Virus record (IMG/VR): IMGVR_UViG_3300048919_000070
Coordinates: 1 to 64,000 of that record
Source of the DNA: a virus
DNA: 64,000 nt
Strand: one strand, 5' to 3'
Part shown: positions 24,463 to 31,408 of the stretch, in pieces
How positions within the stretch are numbered: position 1 is the first letter of the stretch
How the letters are laid out: each line of letters opens with the position of its first letter
Made by a program: the position numbers and the translations under genes
Notes under the pieces: model-generated
Told to the model about the DNA's origin: nothing
Seen by the model: only the letters and a program-made list of their open reading frames with translations
The model's database searches: none

Positions 24463-25410
24463 ATGACTAAACGTACTTTGCAAGAACACATGCGTCCGGC
24501 ATACGCCCCGCAGAAACTGTCCCGCCTGCGCATCATGATCGACAAGGAAAGCCTGTCGACGCAGCCGAACGCAGCATTCATTTCCCTGAGTGCGGTTGTA
24601 ATGGACTTCGATGCGAAATCGCCCCAGGAGTCCCTGTTGAACCGCTTTAACATGTACGTCGCCTTCGACTCGGTGTTCAAATATGCGGACAGCGGCGCGG
24701 GCCACATAGACCCGCAGACGATTTTGTGGTGGTTCAGTCAGTCAGATGCTGCCCGCATGGATCAGGTACACGGACAGGAAGAAGCGCTACCCCTGCGTGA
24801 CGTACTGGTGGCGTTCAACAACTGGGTGAAAGACATGGCCAACCTGTATGGGGTACACCGCGACCGCGTCGAAATCTGGTCATGCGGACCAATGCAGGAT
24901 CAGAACTGGCTGGAACACGCATGGCGTGACACTTTCCCGGACAGCATGTTTTCCACGAAACCGGAATGGCCATGGTGGGGCGTTCGCTGCGGCCGGTCCT
25001 TCCTGTCCACCTTCTACAAAGTGAAAGAAGGCGTGGCCAACGAAGGCACCCTGCACGTCGGTATCGACGACTGCTGCAACCAGGCTCGCAAGCTGTTCGC
25101 CATCATCCGTTCCATTGACCTTGCCGACCCGGACCTGCGTAATGTGATGCTGCAGAAGGACGGCACATGGCTGGATCTGGACGACTTCTCCCCGCTGAAC
25201 CTTGTGAACATCGACACGGACGGCACCGAAGAACTGGGGTCAACCGATCAGGAAGGGACGTTGCTGTTCAACTGGCAGGTGGAGACAAAGGCAAACGGAC
25301 AGGCCAGCACACACAAGGGAATGTCGCAGCACCAGGCGTATGAGTTCGCCGAGAAGTGGTATCAGGACCACCCAGGCAGCGCATATCCGACGGTTTCACA
25401 GGAGAAATAG
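24463..25410 (+). CDS. DEDD-type 3'-5' exonuclease (Rv2179c/DUF5051-like)
   Basis: 315 residues; ATG 24463 has AAGG 8 nt upstream, whereas the ATG at 24457 is too close. RLRIMIDKESLSTQPNAAFISLSAV carries the first catalytic pair (Asp27, Glu29) in the pattern of Rv2179c-like exoribonucleases; IWSCGPMQDQNWL and HVGIDDCCNQA supply the later acidic residues. The C-terminal ~80 residues are an extra region. The family degrades RNA or DNA from the 3' end. Second gene of the early operon. Confidence 0.8.
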   Translation: MTKRTLQEHMRPAYAPQKLSRLRIMIDKESLSTQPNAAFISLSAVVMDFDAKSPQESLLNRFNMYVAFDSVFKYADSGAGHIDPQTILWWFSQSDAARMDQVHGQEEALPLRDVLVAFNNWVKDMANLYGVHRDRVEIWSCGPMQDQNWLEHAWRDTFPDSMFSTKPEWPWWGVRCGRSFLSTFYKVKEGVANEGTLHVGIDDCCNQARKLFAIIRSIDLADPDLRNVMLQKDGTWLDLDDFSPLNLVNIDTDGTEELGSTDQEGTLLFNWQVETKANGQASTHKGMSQHQAYEFAEKWYQDHPGSAYPTVSQEK

Positions 25411-25416
25411 CCAGTA

Positions 25417-25671
25417 ATGAAGCCGATGACAGCAGTATTCGGCGCGGTCGTGGTATCGGCGGTACTGCTGTTTGCGGCCGAGCCTCGCCACCAGCGCGAA
25501 ATGGTTCACCTCGTTGACCGGTACGCCGGAAATAACTATCCACCACTAACTGAATGGGCTAAAGAGAATGACGACGCAAGTAGAAATACCGCAGGGCGCG
25601 GGCAAAACCAACAACCCGAACGGGATCGTCGTAGTACGCGGGAAACAGGGGTGCGGGAAGACACGCGATAA
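25417..25671 (+). CDS. Small membrane-anchored protein overlapping the next gene
   Basis: 84 residues. N-terminal hydrophobic segment (TAVFGAVVVSAVLLFAA) would be a signal anchor, followed by a charged periplasmic-type part (HLVDRYAGNNYPPLTEW). The last 34 codons overlap the P-loop gene at 25568 in another frame and look low-complexity (Arg/Glu/Gln), so only the first ~50 residues may be under selection. The ribosome site (GGAG) is 12 nt away, which is long. Function unknown. Confidence 0.45.
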   Translation: MKPMTAVFGAVVVSAVLLFAAEPRHQREMVHLVDRYAGNNYPPLTEWAKENDDASRNTAGRGQNQQPERDRRSTRETGVREDTR

Positions 25672-25936
25672 GGACGTGCTGGCGCGCTTCTTCCAGTGTG
25701 AGCATATCGTTGACGACGTGGGCTACAACATTTTCCACCGCCCGCACATGCACAACATGAAGAGTCTGCAGAGCCAGATGCGACAGGCGCTGACTCAACC
25801 TGGGCGCGTACTGATCCTGACCTGCGCCGAAGCGCGTCACGTAGAGTACGCCATGAGCCGTCATTTCCCGACACTCTTTGCCGGAGTGTTCGACTATGAC
25901 GAAGTAATGTCCACCATCAAAAGCGGGGCGATTTAA
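25568..25936 (+). CDS. Small P-loop NTPase-like protein
   Basis: 122 residues. GIVVVRGKQGCGKTRDKDVLARFF is a clear Walker A (GKQGCGKT, residues about 25-32) on a strand-loop-helix unit. A later hydrophobic strand, GRVLILTCAEARH, could serve as a Walker B region but lacks an obvious acidic pair. At this length it is a minimal or degenerate kinase/ATPase fold. It lies 2 nt before the next gene. The role is unknown. Confidence 0.65.
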   Translation: MTTQVEIPQGAGKTNNPNGIVVVRGKQGCGKTRDKDVLARFFQCEHIVDDVGYNIFHRPHMHNMKSLQSQMRQALTQPGRVLILTCAEARHVEYAMSRHFPTLFAGVFDYDEVMSTIKSGAI

Positions 25937-25938
25937 CC

Positions 25939-26697
25939 ATGGATAAATTACGCAAAACGCAAAAACGTATGCCCGACCTCAATGGTCTTCCTGGTTGGGT
26001 AACACTGGCCGAACTGTCTAACGGCGACCAGAAGTTCATCGTACAGCGCCACCTGCTGACGATGATCGAGACAACCATCACCCGCGACGAAGCGTTTGTC
26101 CTGGTGGAAGCTCTGGTGGATCACTTCACGCTGCCGGCCCCGACGACCATCCCGAACGGCCATGGACCGGTCGGTGCGTTCTATGCGCAACTGGACGATG
26201 CGCGGGCGCGGGACTGCTCGCACATCTCGCTGTCGCGTGGCCATGCCAATCTGGTTGCCGAGCATATCCGGCTGCTGGAAGAACAACTGGCCGCCCTGCA
26301 GAAGCAGGTGAACGATCCGGAGCGTGTGCGCCGCCTGAACGAACACGCGGCCATTATCAATCTGCTCGGCTACGTGCAAGACGGCAGCGATCAGGTCGTC
26401 ACGCTGTTCCAGGACGACGCCACGCTGGACTGGGTAGTGAAGACCGGCCAGAAGTCGGAGCACGGCCGCACCCTGGCCGAAGCGTTACGCGCCCACTTCC
26501 CCGGTGAGGACGAGGAAAGCCAGCAGGTCAGGAAGTTCCTGTCATCCCAGTCCCGACTGAAAGAAGTGGATGTCGAGATCCCTGACGAGTGCGTGGCCAC
26601 CGGCCAGTCGTGTGAGTACGCGCCGGACGGTCCGGACGGCGAGATGCAGTGCAAATACTGCGGGAAGTCCATCGAACACAAGAACGCGGACGTGTGA
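25939..26697 (+). CDS. Unknown protein with coiled coil and C-terminal CxxC
   Basis: 252 residues, ATG 25939 just after the upstream stop. The middle has a predicted coiled coil (VAEHIRLLEEQLAALQKQV). The last 35 residues hold four Cys (DECVATGQSCEY and MQCKYCGKSIEH), a probable small zinc knuckle. GWVTLAELSNGDQKFIVQ near the start is distinctive. No known family recognised. Confidence 0.65.
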   Translation: MDKLRKTQKRMPDLNGLPGWVTLAELSNGDQKFIVQRHLLTMIETTITRDEAFVLVEALVDHFTLPAPTTIPNGHGPVGAFYAQLDDARARDCSHISLSRGHANLVAEHIRLLEEQLAALQKQVNDPERVRRLNEHAAIINLLGYVQDGSDQVVTLFQDDATLDWVVKTGQKSEHGRTLAEALRAHFPGEDEESQQVRKFLSSQSRLKEVDVEIPDECVATGQSCEYAPDGPDGEMQCKYCGKSIEHKNADV

Positions 26698-26698
26698 T

Positions 26699-27097
26699 AT
26701 GGCGCTGATCAACGAGAAACTTAACAAGTTCCAGAAAGCGGCGGTCTACCGCTGCTTACCGGGCGCCGACCTCGACGATGATGACCTGGACGTCATCTAT
26801 TCGGCCATGCTGAACTACGCCGAGTTCTCTACGCCGGTGAAAGTCCGGCTGACCATGCGCCGAGTCCGTGACCTGAAACCTGGCGACCTGATTGTCGGAC
26901 GTGTGGGCGGCGCGATTAAGAAGGTGATCGGGGTCTATCCGGACGCGTCCAATCGCGGGCACCTCGGACACGTCGGCGAAATGAAATGGCGCGTCGACTT
27001 CGTGCTGGACAATCCCAACTGGAACCGCGAAGGCCACGACTTCCGGTATCCGGACTTCTATTACCTGATCGTGAAACAGGAGCAACGTGATGCGTAA
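26699..27097 (+). CDS. Unknown early protein
   Basis: 132 residues, ATG 26699, 1 nt after the upstream stop; a longer frame upstream is antiparallel noise within the previous gene. The N-terminal part is helical, and the C-terminal half is beta-rich with VRDLKPGDLIVGRVGG, a pattern often seen in small SH3-like or translation-control folds, and ends YYLIVKQEQRDA. Function unknown. It overlaps the MazG-like gene by 8 nt. Confidence 0.6.
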   Translation: MALINEKLNKFQKAAVYRCLPGADLDDDDLDVIYSAMLNYAEFSTPVKVRLTMRRVRDLKPGDLIVGRVGGAIKKVIGVYPDASNRGHLGHVGEMKWRVDFVLDNPNWNREGHDFRYPDFYYLIVKQEQRDA

Positions 27098-27581
27098 CAT
27101 AAACGGATACCTGGAGGCGTTGAAGAAGCGCTTCCCTGGCTGCAAAGTTGGGTACCACTATGAGTTTGACGAGTTCCAGGTGGTGCTGGACGACGGCGAA
27201 TCATTCCGTCATGAAGACCCGACACAACTTGTCCGTGACGTAGAGGACTACCGGAAGGCGCAGAAAGCCGAGGCAGAAGCGAACAACGAAGGCCTGGCGC
27301 TGTTCCACACGCTGCTGGATAAAGCGAAAGAGCGCGCCATTATTGCGGCCGAGAAGTTCCCGCAGCCCAACTACGTGCTGAACAAGTTTTCCGAAGAGTC
27401 CGGCGAAGTGGTGAAAGAGATCATCCACTACACCGAGAACCGCGGCGACTGGGCGCGCGTGGAAGACGAAATCGTCGACCTGCTGGCCATGACTCTGCGT
27501 CTGCTGAAAGAAGGCGACGGCGTTATCGGATTCATCCCGCCATACCTGAAAGGGGGCGACAATGTCAAAAGTAATCCTTAG
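27090..27581 (+). CDS. MazG-like nucleotide pyrophosphohydrolase
   Basis: 163 residues, ATG 27090 with AGGAG 7 nt upstream. The C-terminal ~90 residues have the MazG helical pattern: KFSEESGEVVKEIIHY (EExxE-type metal site) and WARVEDEIVDLLAMTLRLL (ExxD). The N-terminal ~60 residues form a separate beta-rich unit (GYHYEFDEFQVVLDDGESF). MazG-type enzymes hydrolyse NTPs or dNTPs, or ppGpp-like alarmones, and in phages may adjust host nucleotide or stress signalling. Overlaps the next gene by 20 nt. Confidence 0.75.
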   Translation: MRNINGYLEALKKRFPGCKVGYHYEFDEFQVVLDDGESFRHEDPTQLVRDVEDYRKAQKAEAEANNEGLALFHTLLDKAKERAIIAAEKFPQPNYVLNKFSEESGEVVKEIIHYTENRGDWARVEDEIVDLLAMTLRLLKEGDGVIGFIPPYLKGGDNVKSNP

Positions 27582-27798
27582 CGAACGCCTGGTCATCATC
27601 CTCGGACGTCTTCTCGGCGAGGACTATGCCTGGCGCGGTGTTGAGTTCACGAACGACACGGAAGGTCTGTTCACGGAAAGATTCATGGACGAAGCAAAAA
27701 CCGGATTTTTCAACGACGAAGCAGATTTGTTCGTGGCGGAGGAAGAAGACGTGATCCGGTTCTTCGAAAAGGTCGCAGAGGAGAACGGCAATGACTGA
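27562..27798 (+). CDS. Unknown small acidic protein
   Basis: 78 residues, ATG 27562 with GGGGG upstream. Strongly acidic in the second half (FNDEADLFVAEEEDVIRFFEKVAEENG). No recognised domain. Overlaps both neighbours by 8-20 nt, so it is coupled to the MazG-like and ASCH-like genes. Confidence 0.6.
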   Translation: MSKVILSERLVIILGRLLGEDYAWRGVEFTNDTEGLFTERFMDEAKTGFFNDEADLFVAEEEDVIRFFEKVAEENGND

Positions 27799-28120
27799 AC
27801 GCGTATTGCAGTTAGCCGTCGAAGGCGAATACTTCGAGGCGTTCCTGGATGGCTCGAAGAAGCACGAATACCGTCTGGCCAATAACTACTGGCAGCGCCG
27901 GATTGTCGGCAGGGAGTATGACAAGCTGATCCTGACGTGGGGGTATCCGAGCAAGACAGACAAGAAGCGCCGCATCGAAATGCCTTACACCGGCTATGAG
28001 TTCCTGGACTCCATGCAGCACAAGCATTTCGGCGACGGTATCGTTCAGGTGTTCGCTATCAATATCGCCCCGCGCGAGCAATGGACGCACGATCCTGCGC
28101 TGTCGCACAAAAAGACATAA
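27791..28120 (+). CDS. ASCH-domain-like protein
   Basis: 109 residues. LAVEGEYFEAFLDGSKKHEYRLANNYWQ followed by YDKLILTWGYP fits the ASCH fold, where the G-x-K-x-x-E-Y-R segment lines the putative RNA-binding or nucleotide-binding cleft and a strand with G-Y follows. Some ASCH proteins bind RNA or hydrolyse modified nucleosides. Last gene before the promoter at 28147. Confidence 0.65.
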   Translation: MTERVLQLAVEGEYFEAFLDGSKKHEYRLANNYWQRRIVGREYDKLILTWGYPSKTDKKRRIEMPYTGYEFLDSMQHKHFGDGIVQVFAINIAPREQWTHDPALSHKKT

Positions 28121-28121
28121 A

Positions 28122-28140
28122 TTGTCGGTACCCGCGACAA
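28122..28140. promoter_or_regulatory. Inverted repeat upstream of the 28147 promoter
   Basis: TTGTCG, 7-nt centre, CGACAA, ending 7 nt before the -35. No T-run follows on the plus strand, so it is more likely an operator or RNA stabiliser than a terminator. Confidence 0.4.
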
Positions 28141-28146
28141 AAACGA

Positions 28147-28175
28147 TTGACCTTCACGACAGGTGTGTGCTAGTT
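28147..28175 (+). promoter_or_regulatory. Promoter for the 28205 operon (TTGACCTTC family)
   Basis: -35 TTGACC (28147-28152), 17-nt spacer, -10 CTAGTT (28170-28175). The first bases of the spacer (TTCACG) match the other family members. A small hairpin, CTTAG/CTAAG, lies in the leader before the AAGGGGA ribosome site. Confidence 0.7.
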
Positions 28176-28204
28176 TTCATCTTAGGTACAACTAAGGGGA
28201 CAAC

Positions 28205-28474
28205 ATGCACACACCTGAACGCTATTTAGAAGTATTCCAGGAGGGGCGCCTTGCCGGAGAGATCGGGGTAAGGCGCGAGCACAACCCATTCCTGGGTACT
28301 GATCTCGCTGACGCATGGGAAGAAGGACGCCAACACGGGGAACAAAACTTCGAACTGTTCAAGCGAGATCTGGATGATCACTTTAAAGGGACCGGCCGCC
28401 ACCTGGCTATGGTAGCCGCCACCGTGATATTTTTAGTCGTCATCACCGTCATATTCTTTTTAACGGAGCATTGA
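28205..28474 (+). CDS. RMF/CrpP-like domain with C-terminal membrane anchor
   Basis: 89 residues, ATG 28205 behind AAGGGGA. Residues about 8-45 (FQEGRLAGEIGVRREHNPF, then DAWEEGRQHG) follow the spacing of ribosome modulation factor and CrpP-like proteins (G-x2-A-x3-G, N-P-[FY], W-x2-G-x3-[GA]). Residues about 66-86 are a transmembrane helix (MVAATVIFLVVITVIFFL) with almost nothing after it, so it is tail-anchored with the domain in the cytoplasm. A ribosome- or nucleic-acid-binding role at the membrane is only inference. Confidence 0.55.
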   Translation: MHTPERYLEVFQEGRLAGEIGVRREHNPFLGTDLADAWEEGRQHGEQNFELFKRDLDDHFKGTGRHLAMVAATVIFLVVITVIFFLTEH

Positions 28475-28475
28475 T

Positions 28476-28808
28476 ATGCACATGCCAACACTTAAAACCC
28501 ATCGGAAACGCGTGGGACTGACCGGCGACATCCGTTTCCGCAGGCAATGGTTTACCCGCAAGATGATCCTGCAGGTGGCCGTGATTTACGAAGTGGTTAA
28601 GTACCGCTACCCGCAAGAACTGACCGACCCGAACACCCCGTTCACCACGGAGGTCGAGTGGGAGGATGCAGACGGGTCTGCCGCCCTTCGCGTGATGTTC
28701 CGCCTACCGCCATTCGGTCCGAAGCTGGATTTCGGTGATCCTAAAATTCCAGAATTCGCGGGAAACGGCGAGTACAGAAGCGCTCGCAAGGAGTTCGTCA
28801 AGAAATGA
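28476..28808 (+). CDS. Unknown small protein before the methyltransferase
   Basis: 110 residues, ATG 28476 two nt after the previous stop, with GGAG upstream. Basic N-terminal half (TLKTHRKRVGL, RFRRQWFTRKM), then a beta-rich part (FTTEVEWEDADGSAALRVMF) and a basic end. No family recognised. Overlaps the methyltransferase start by 4 nt. Confidence 0.6.
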   Translation: MHMPTLKTHRKRVGLTGDIRFRRQWFTRKMILQVAVIYEVVKYRYPQELTDPNTPFTTEVEWEDADGSAALRVMFRLPPFGPKLDFGDPKIPEFAGNGEYRSARKEFVKK

Positions 28809-29830
28809 CGGTCTACTATAACGAGTTCGACCCTAACGCTGCCGACTGGCTTGAAAACCTGATTTTATCCGGCGACCTGCCCGACGGCGTGGTCGACCGA
28901 AGGAGTATTGTCGATGTCCAACCATCCGACCTTCGCGGCTTTAACGCCTGTCACTTTTTTGCCGGAATTGGCGGCTGGCCGCTCGCCTTACGAATGGCCG
29001 GTTTCCCCGATGACTTTCGCGTATGGACCGGCAGTCCTCCCTGCCAGCCTTTCAGTAACGCCGGAAAACAAAAAGGTCGCAGCGACGATCGCCACCTCGC
29101 GCCAGTCTGGTGCCGACTCGTCAAAGAGTGCCAACCTGCAATTATGTTTGGCGAACAGGTTGAGAACGCTATCAAAAAACATTGGCTCGACGATTTATAC
29201 GATCAACTGGAAATGGCGGGTTACGCCGTGGGATCGGCCGTACTGCCAGGCGGTATCATCGGCGCGCCGCACCGCAGGGAACGAATCATGTTCGGCGCTC
29301 ACCGGCTGGATGTCCCCGACAGTGATGTCGAAAATTGGGGGACGCTCACCGGAGAGTTTGGCCAAACGGCAGGCGGACAGGTTGAAGAGTGGCCGGACGT
29401 CGCTAAGTCCTGGGAACCTGGGCGAGCAACTTACGATGTATTACGCAGCCTGGCCGACGCCCACGGCATCGGACGTGAAGGGATCGGGACCGACCGTCAT
29501 CCGGCAGGACGGGAAGGACAGGACGTGGGATCGGATCGACTTCGCTGCGGAACAGGGATTCAAGACAACAATGCTCCGCATTACATGCCTTGGGGAATTG
29601 TTGACTGGGTCTGCGGCGGGGATGGTAAGTGGCGGCCAATTGAACCCGGCCTTGCCCCGCTGGTTAATGGGTTTTCCGATATCGTGGGACCGGGAAAGTC
29701 CGAGATATTACGCCTGGCTCGCAGTAACAAAACAATCCGGCTTAAAGGCTACGGGAACGCCATCATCCCCGCGCTCGCTGCCGAATTCATCCGAGCCTTT
29801 GTCCTCGCCATTGGCGACAGTCGACTCTGA
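28805..29830 (+). CDS. DNA cytosine-5 methyltransferase
   Basis: 341 residues, ATG 28805 overlapping the previous stop. Motifs: I, CHFFAGIGGWPLAL; IV, TGSPPCQPFSNAG with catalytic Cys80; VI, FGEQVENAI (ENV-type); VIII, HRRERIMF; X, LKGYGNAIIPALAAEFI. The middle holds DGKWRPIEPGLAPLVNGF, typical of phage Dcm-type enzymes before the last motifs. It would methylate phage DNA against host restriction. The gene contains a second, out-of-frame gene (28914-29846) over nine tenths of its length. Confidence 0.9.
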   Translation: MTVYYNEFDPNAADWLENLILSGDLPDGVVDRRSIVDVQPSDLRGFNACHFFAGIGGWPLALRMAGFPDDFRVWTGSPPCQPFSNAGKQKGRSDDRHLAPVWCRLVKECQPAIMFGEQVENAIKKHWLDDLYDQLEMAGYAVGSAVLPGGIIGAPHRRERIMFGAHRLDVPDSDVENWGTLTGEFGQTAGGQVEEWPDVAKSWEPGRATYDVLRSLADAHGIGREGIGTDRHPAGREGQDVGSDRLRCGTGIQDNNAPHYMPWGIVDWVCGGDGKWRPIEPGLAPLVNGFSDIVGPGKSEILRLARSNKTIRLKGYGNAIIPALAAEFIRAFVLAIGDSRL

Positions 29831-29846
29831 GGATGACCTCTTATGA
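28914..29846 (+). CDS. Overlapping gene nested in the cytosine methyltransferase (+1 frame)
   Basis: 310 residues in the +1 frame of the methyltransferase gene. ATG 28914 has AGGAG exactly 8 nt upstream, and its TGA overlaps the next ATG at 29843 as ATGA, both marks of translation. The protein reads coherently: CLANRLRTL, TINWKWRVTPWDRPYCQ, YAAWPTPTASDVKGSG, GGQLNPALPRWLMGFPISW, ending in the acidic DSEDDLL seen on other proteins here. I recall WPTPTASD and LNP-x-W-x-MGFP segments from phage proteins annotated as methyltransferase-related. Function unknown; possibly a methyltransferase partner. Confidence 0.6.
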   Translation: MSNHPTFAALTPVTFLPELAAGRSPYEWPVSPMTFAYGPAVLPASLSVTPENKKVAATIATSRQSGADSSKSANLQLCLANRLRTLSKNIGSTIYTINWKWRVTPWDRPYCQAVSSARRTAGNESCSALTGWMSPTVMSKIGGRSPESLAKRQADRLKSGRTSLSPGNLGEQLTMYYAAWPTPTASDVKGSGPTVIRQDGKDRTWDRIDFAAEQGFKTTMLRITCLGELLTGSAAGMVSGGQLNPALPRWLMGFPISWDRESPRYYAWLAVTKQSGLKATGTPSSPRSLPNSSEPLSSPLATVDSEDDLL

Positions 29847-30073
29847 TCACGGTAAAAACGGCTGCTAAGATGGTGGCCATTGCCCTGGTAAACAACAAGA
29901 TGATCGCCGACATCAACGGCGCTCTGAACGAAGCAGACCGGTATGGTGTGTCCGAAGACAATCCCTCCCGCCGTCTGCTGAATCGTCTGTTGAAGCGCCA
30001 CCAGCACATCGCGGACAAGATGGTTCACTATGCCACCCAGTTAACAAGAGAGAACGATTATGCCGAAAAATAA
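29843..30073 (+). CDS. Unknown small helical protein
   Basis: 76 residues, ATG 29843 overlapping the stop of the nested gene (ATGA), which suggests it is translated by ribosomes leaving that gene. Predicted mostly helical, with alternating charge (KTAAKMVAIALVNNKMIADI, RRLLNRLLKRHQHIADKM). No family recognised. Overlaps the next gene by 14 nt. Confidence 0.6.
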   Translation: MITVKTAAKMVAIALVNNKMIADINGALNEADRYGVSEDNPSRRLLNRLLKRHQHIADKMVHYATQLTRENDYAEK

Positions 30074-30389
30074 ACCACTGAACTTCGAAGGTGCCACGCT
30101 TAAATCCGGCGGTGGCAGTATCAGCAACGGCATGTACGTGAAGAATTTCTGGCGCGTGGAGTTAGCCGACGGAACCCAAATCCAACGCGATTACTACTAC
30201 AGCGGAAAGAACGGCCAGTATTTCTGGAAACGCTGGTGGCCAAACGACGACATCGCCACCTGGCGCAGCAGCGAAAGCCGCGGCAGTTTCCGTAAACTGG
30301 GCGACTTCGACAACGCGGCCGTTGACGCGTGGGTTAAGGCGCATCCGGATTTCTACGAAGACGGCACCAAAAAGTACGAGGAACGCTGA
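30060..30389 (+). CDS. Unknown small protein
   Basis: 109 residues, ATG 30060 with AGAGA upstream. Beta-rich middle with many aromatics (VKNFWRVELADGTQIQRDYY, YFWKRWWPNDDIATW). The C-terminal part ends with helical, charged residues. No known domain recognised. Confidence 0.6.
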   Translation: MPKNKPLNFEGATLKSGGGSISNGMYVKNFWRVELADGTQIQRDYYYSGKNGQYFWKRWWPNDDIATWRSSESRGSFRKLGDFDNAAVDAWVKAHPDFYEDGTKKYEER

Positions 30390-30390
30390 C

Positions 30391-30585
30391 ATGGACGAGG
30401 AAATGGAGTTTTACGGCTACTGGCTGTATCACGAATGCGATTGCGGCGGCATTCTGACGTCGTGGGCGCAATACGAAAGACTCCATGCCAGCGACCCACT
30501 TGTCGAGCGAGTTTCCTGGGAACGGTATAAGCAGGCACATGAAGACGGTTGGGATGTGGAGTGGACAGAGAACGAAGAACTGTAG
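30391..30585 (+). CDS. Unknown small acidic protein
   Basis: 64 residues. ATG 30391 has AGGAA 8 nt upstream; an earlier in-frame start lies inside the previous gene without a site. Acidic with Tyr/Trp (MDEEMEFYGYWLYHECDCGG), a Cys pair CDC, and an acidic tail, TENEEL. No family recognised. Last gene before the promoter/operator at 30599-30643. Confidence 0.6.
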   Translation: MDEEMEFYGYWLYHECDCGGILTSWAQYERLHASDPLVERVSWERYKQAHEDGWDVEWTENEEL

Positions 30586-30598
30586 TCCACCTGAAAAA

Positions 30599-30643
30599 CT
30601 GTTTGACAGGAAGAACGCATGTAATTATCTTTCTGTCAAACAG
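30599..30643 (+). promoter_or_regulatory. Promoter framed by a paired operator
   Basis: -35 TTGACA (30603-30608), 17-nt spacer, -10 TATCTT (30626-30631), a near-consensus promoter. CTGTTTGACAG (30599-30609) covers the -35, and its exact inverse, CTGTCAAACAG (30633-30643), covers the start region. Each arm is itself CTGT-N3-ACAG, so these look like two sites for a dimeric repressor, 34 bp apart. Drives the gene at 30660. Confidence 0.75.
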
Positions 30644-30659
30644 CCAAAAGGATCTTATC

Positions 30660-30983
30660 ATGACCGACCAGCTTTCCATTGCCATGCAGATGCCGGATGA
30701 CGGCGTCCAGAAAGGCTCCCGCAAACAACCTTCCTCCCTGACCAGCCAGATTGCCGCGCTGGATTTAGGGGAGGTCTGCTGCAAAATGGTGGCCGTTGAC
30801 GCCGCCGACCTGAAATCCCTGTCTACCATCAAGAAAGGTCTGTCCGACGGCGCGTATTCCAGCGTTAAGGGTGCGAAGAACCGCAATGGTATGTCAGGCG
30901 CTGAGTTCTCCATAGAAACTTCCCACACCATCACCGCCAGCGGCAACGTATACGCCGTGGCCATCATCAAAAGGATGAAATAA
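30660..30983 (+). CDS. Small protein, paralogue of the 24150 gene product
   Basis: 107 residues, ATG 30660 with AAGG upstream. SSLTSQIAALDLGEV, then a basic mid-part and GMSGAEFSIETSHTITASG, VYAVAIIKRM align with the 24150 product. Like that gene it directly follows a promoter. Gene-proximal position and basic mid-part suggest nucleic-acid binding, unproven. Confidence 0.65.
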   Translation: MTDQLSIAMQMPDDGVQKGSRKQPSSLTSQIAALDLGEVCCKMVAVDAADLKSLSTIKKGLSDGAYSSVKGAKNRNGMSGAEFSIETSHTITASGNVYAVAIIKRMK

Positions 30984-31408
30984 TGACTGAACTAAACCTG
31001 TCCGCTGCAGAGGTTGGCCGACTGACGCACACTCTGACCGAAGCGCTTATCGAACTGGGTATCAATGCCGGTGAACGCGGAGAGAATTACCCGCTGGTTC
31101 TCGCCGACCTGGTACCGGCCATCAAAAAGCTGAAACAGTCGAACGAAGCCCTGCAGGGCGAAATCAAAATCATGGAAGCCGTACAGGAACGACTGTCCGA
31201 CGACCTGGAAGAGAAGTTCAACCAGATGCAGGTCAGCCTGATCGCCTTCGTCATGTGGAAATGCGGCCGTAAAACACTGGCCATCGACAGCCGCGAAATC
31301 ACGGACACCACGCGTTTCGGTGCGCAGCAGATTGGCGTGAAGGCCGTCGACAAGTACACCACGCAGTACCAGGTTCGCCCACTGAAAGGTGATCGCCATG
31401 GCCGATGA
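30983..31408 (+). CDS. Unknown coiled-coil protein
   Basis: 141 residues, ATG 30983 sharing one base with the previous stop. Residues about 45-80 form a probable coiled coil (AIKKLKQSNEALQGEIKIME, ERLSDDLEEKFNQMQ). The last ~60 residues include a hydrophobic segment (VSLIAFVMWKCG) and an extended part. No family recognised. Overlaps the next gene by 11 nt. Confidence 0.6.
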   Translation: MTELNLSAAEVGRLTHTLTEALIELGINAGERGENYPLVLADLVPAIKKLKQSNEALQGEIKIMEAVQERLSDDLEEKFNQMQVSLIAFVMWKCGRKTLAIDSREITDTTRFGAQQIGVKAVDKYTTQYQVRPLKGDRHGR

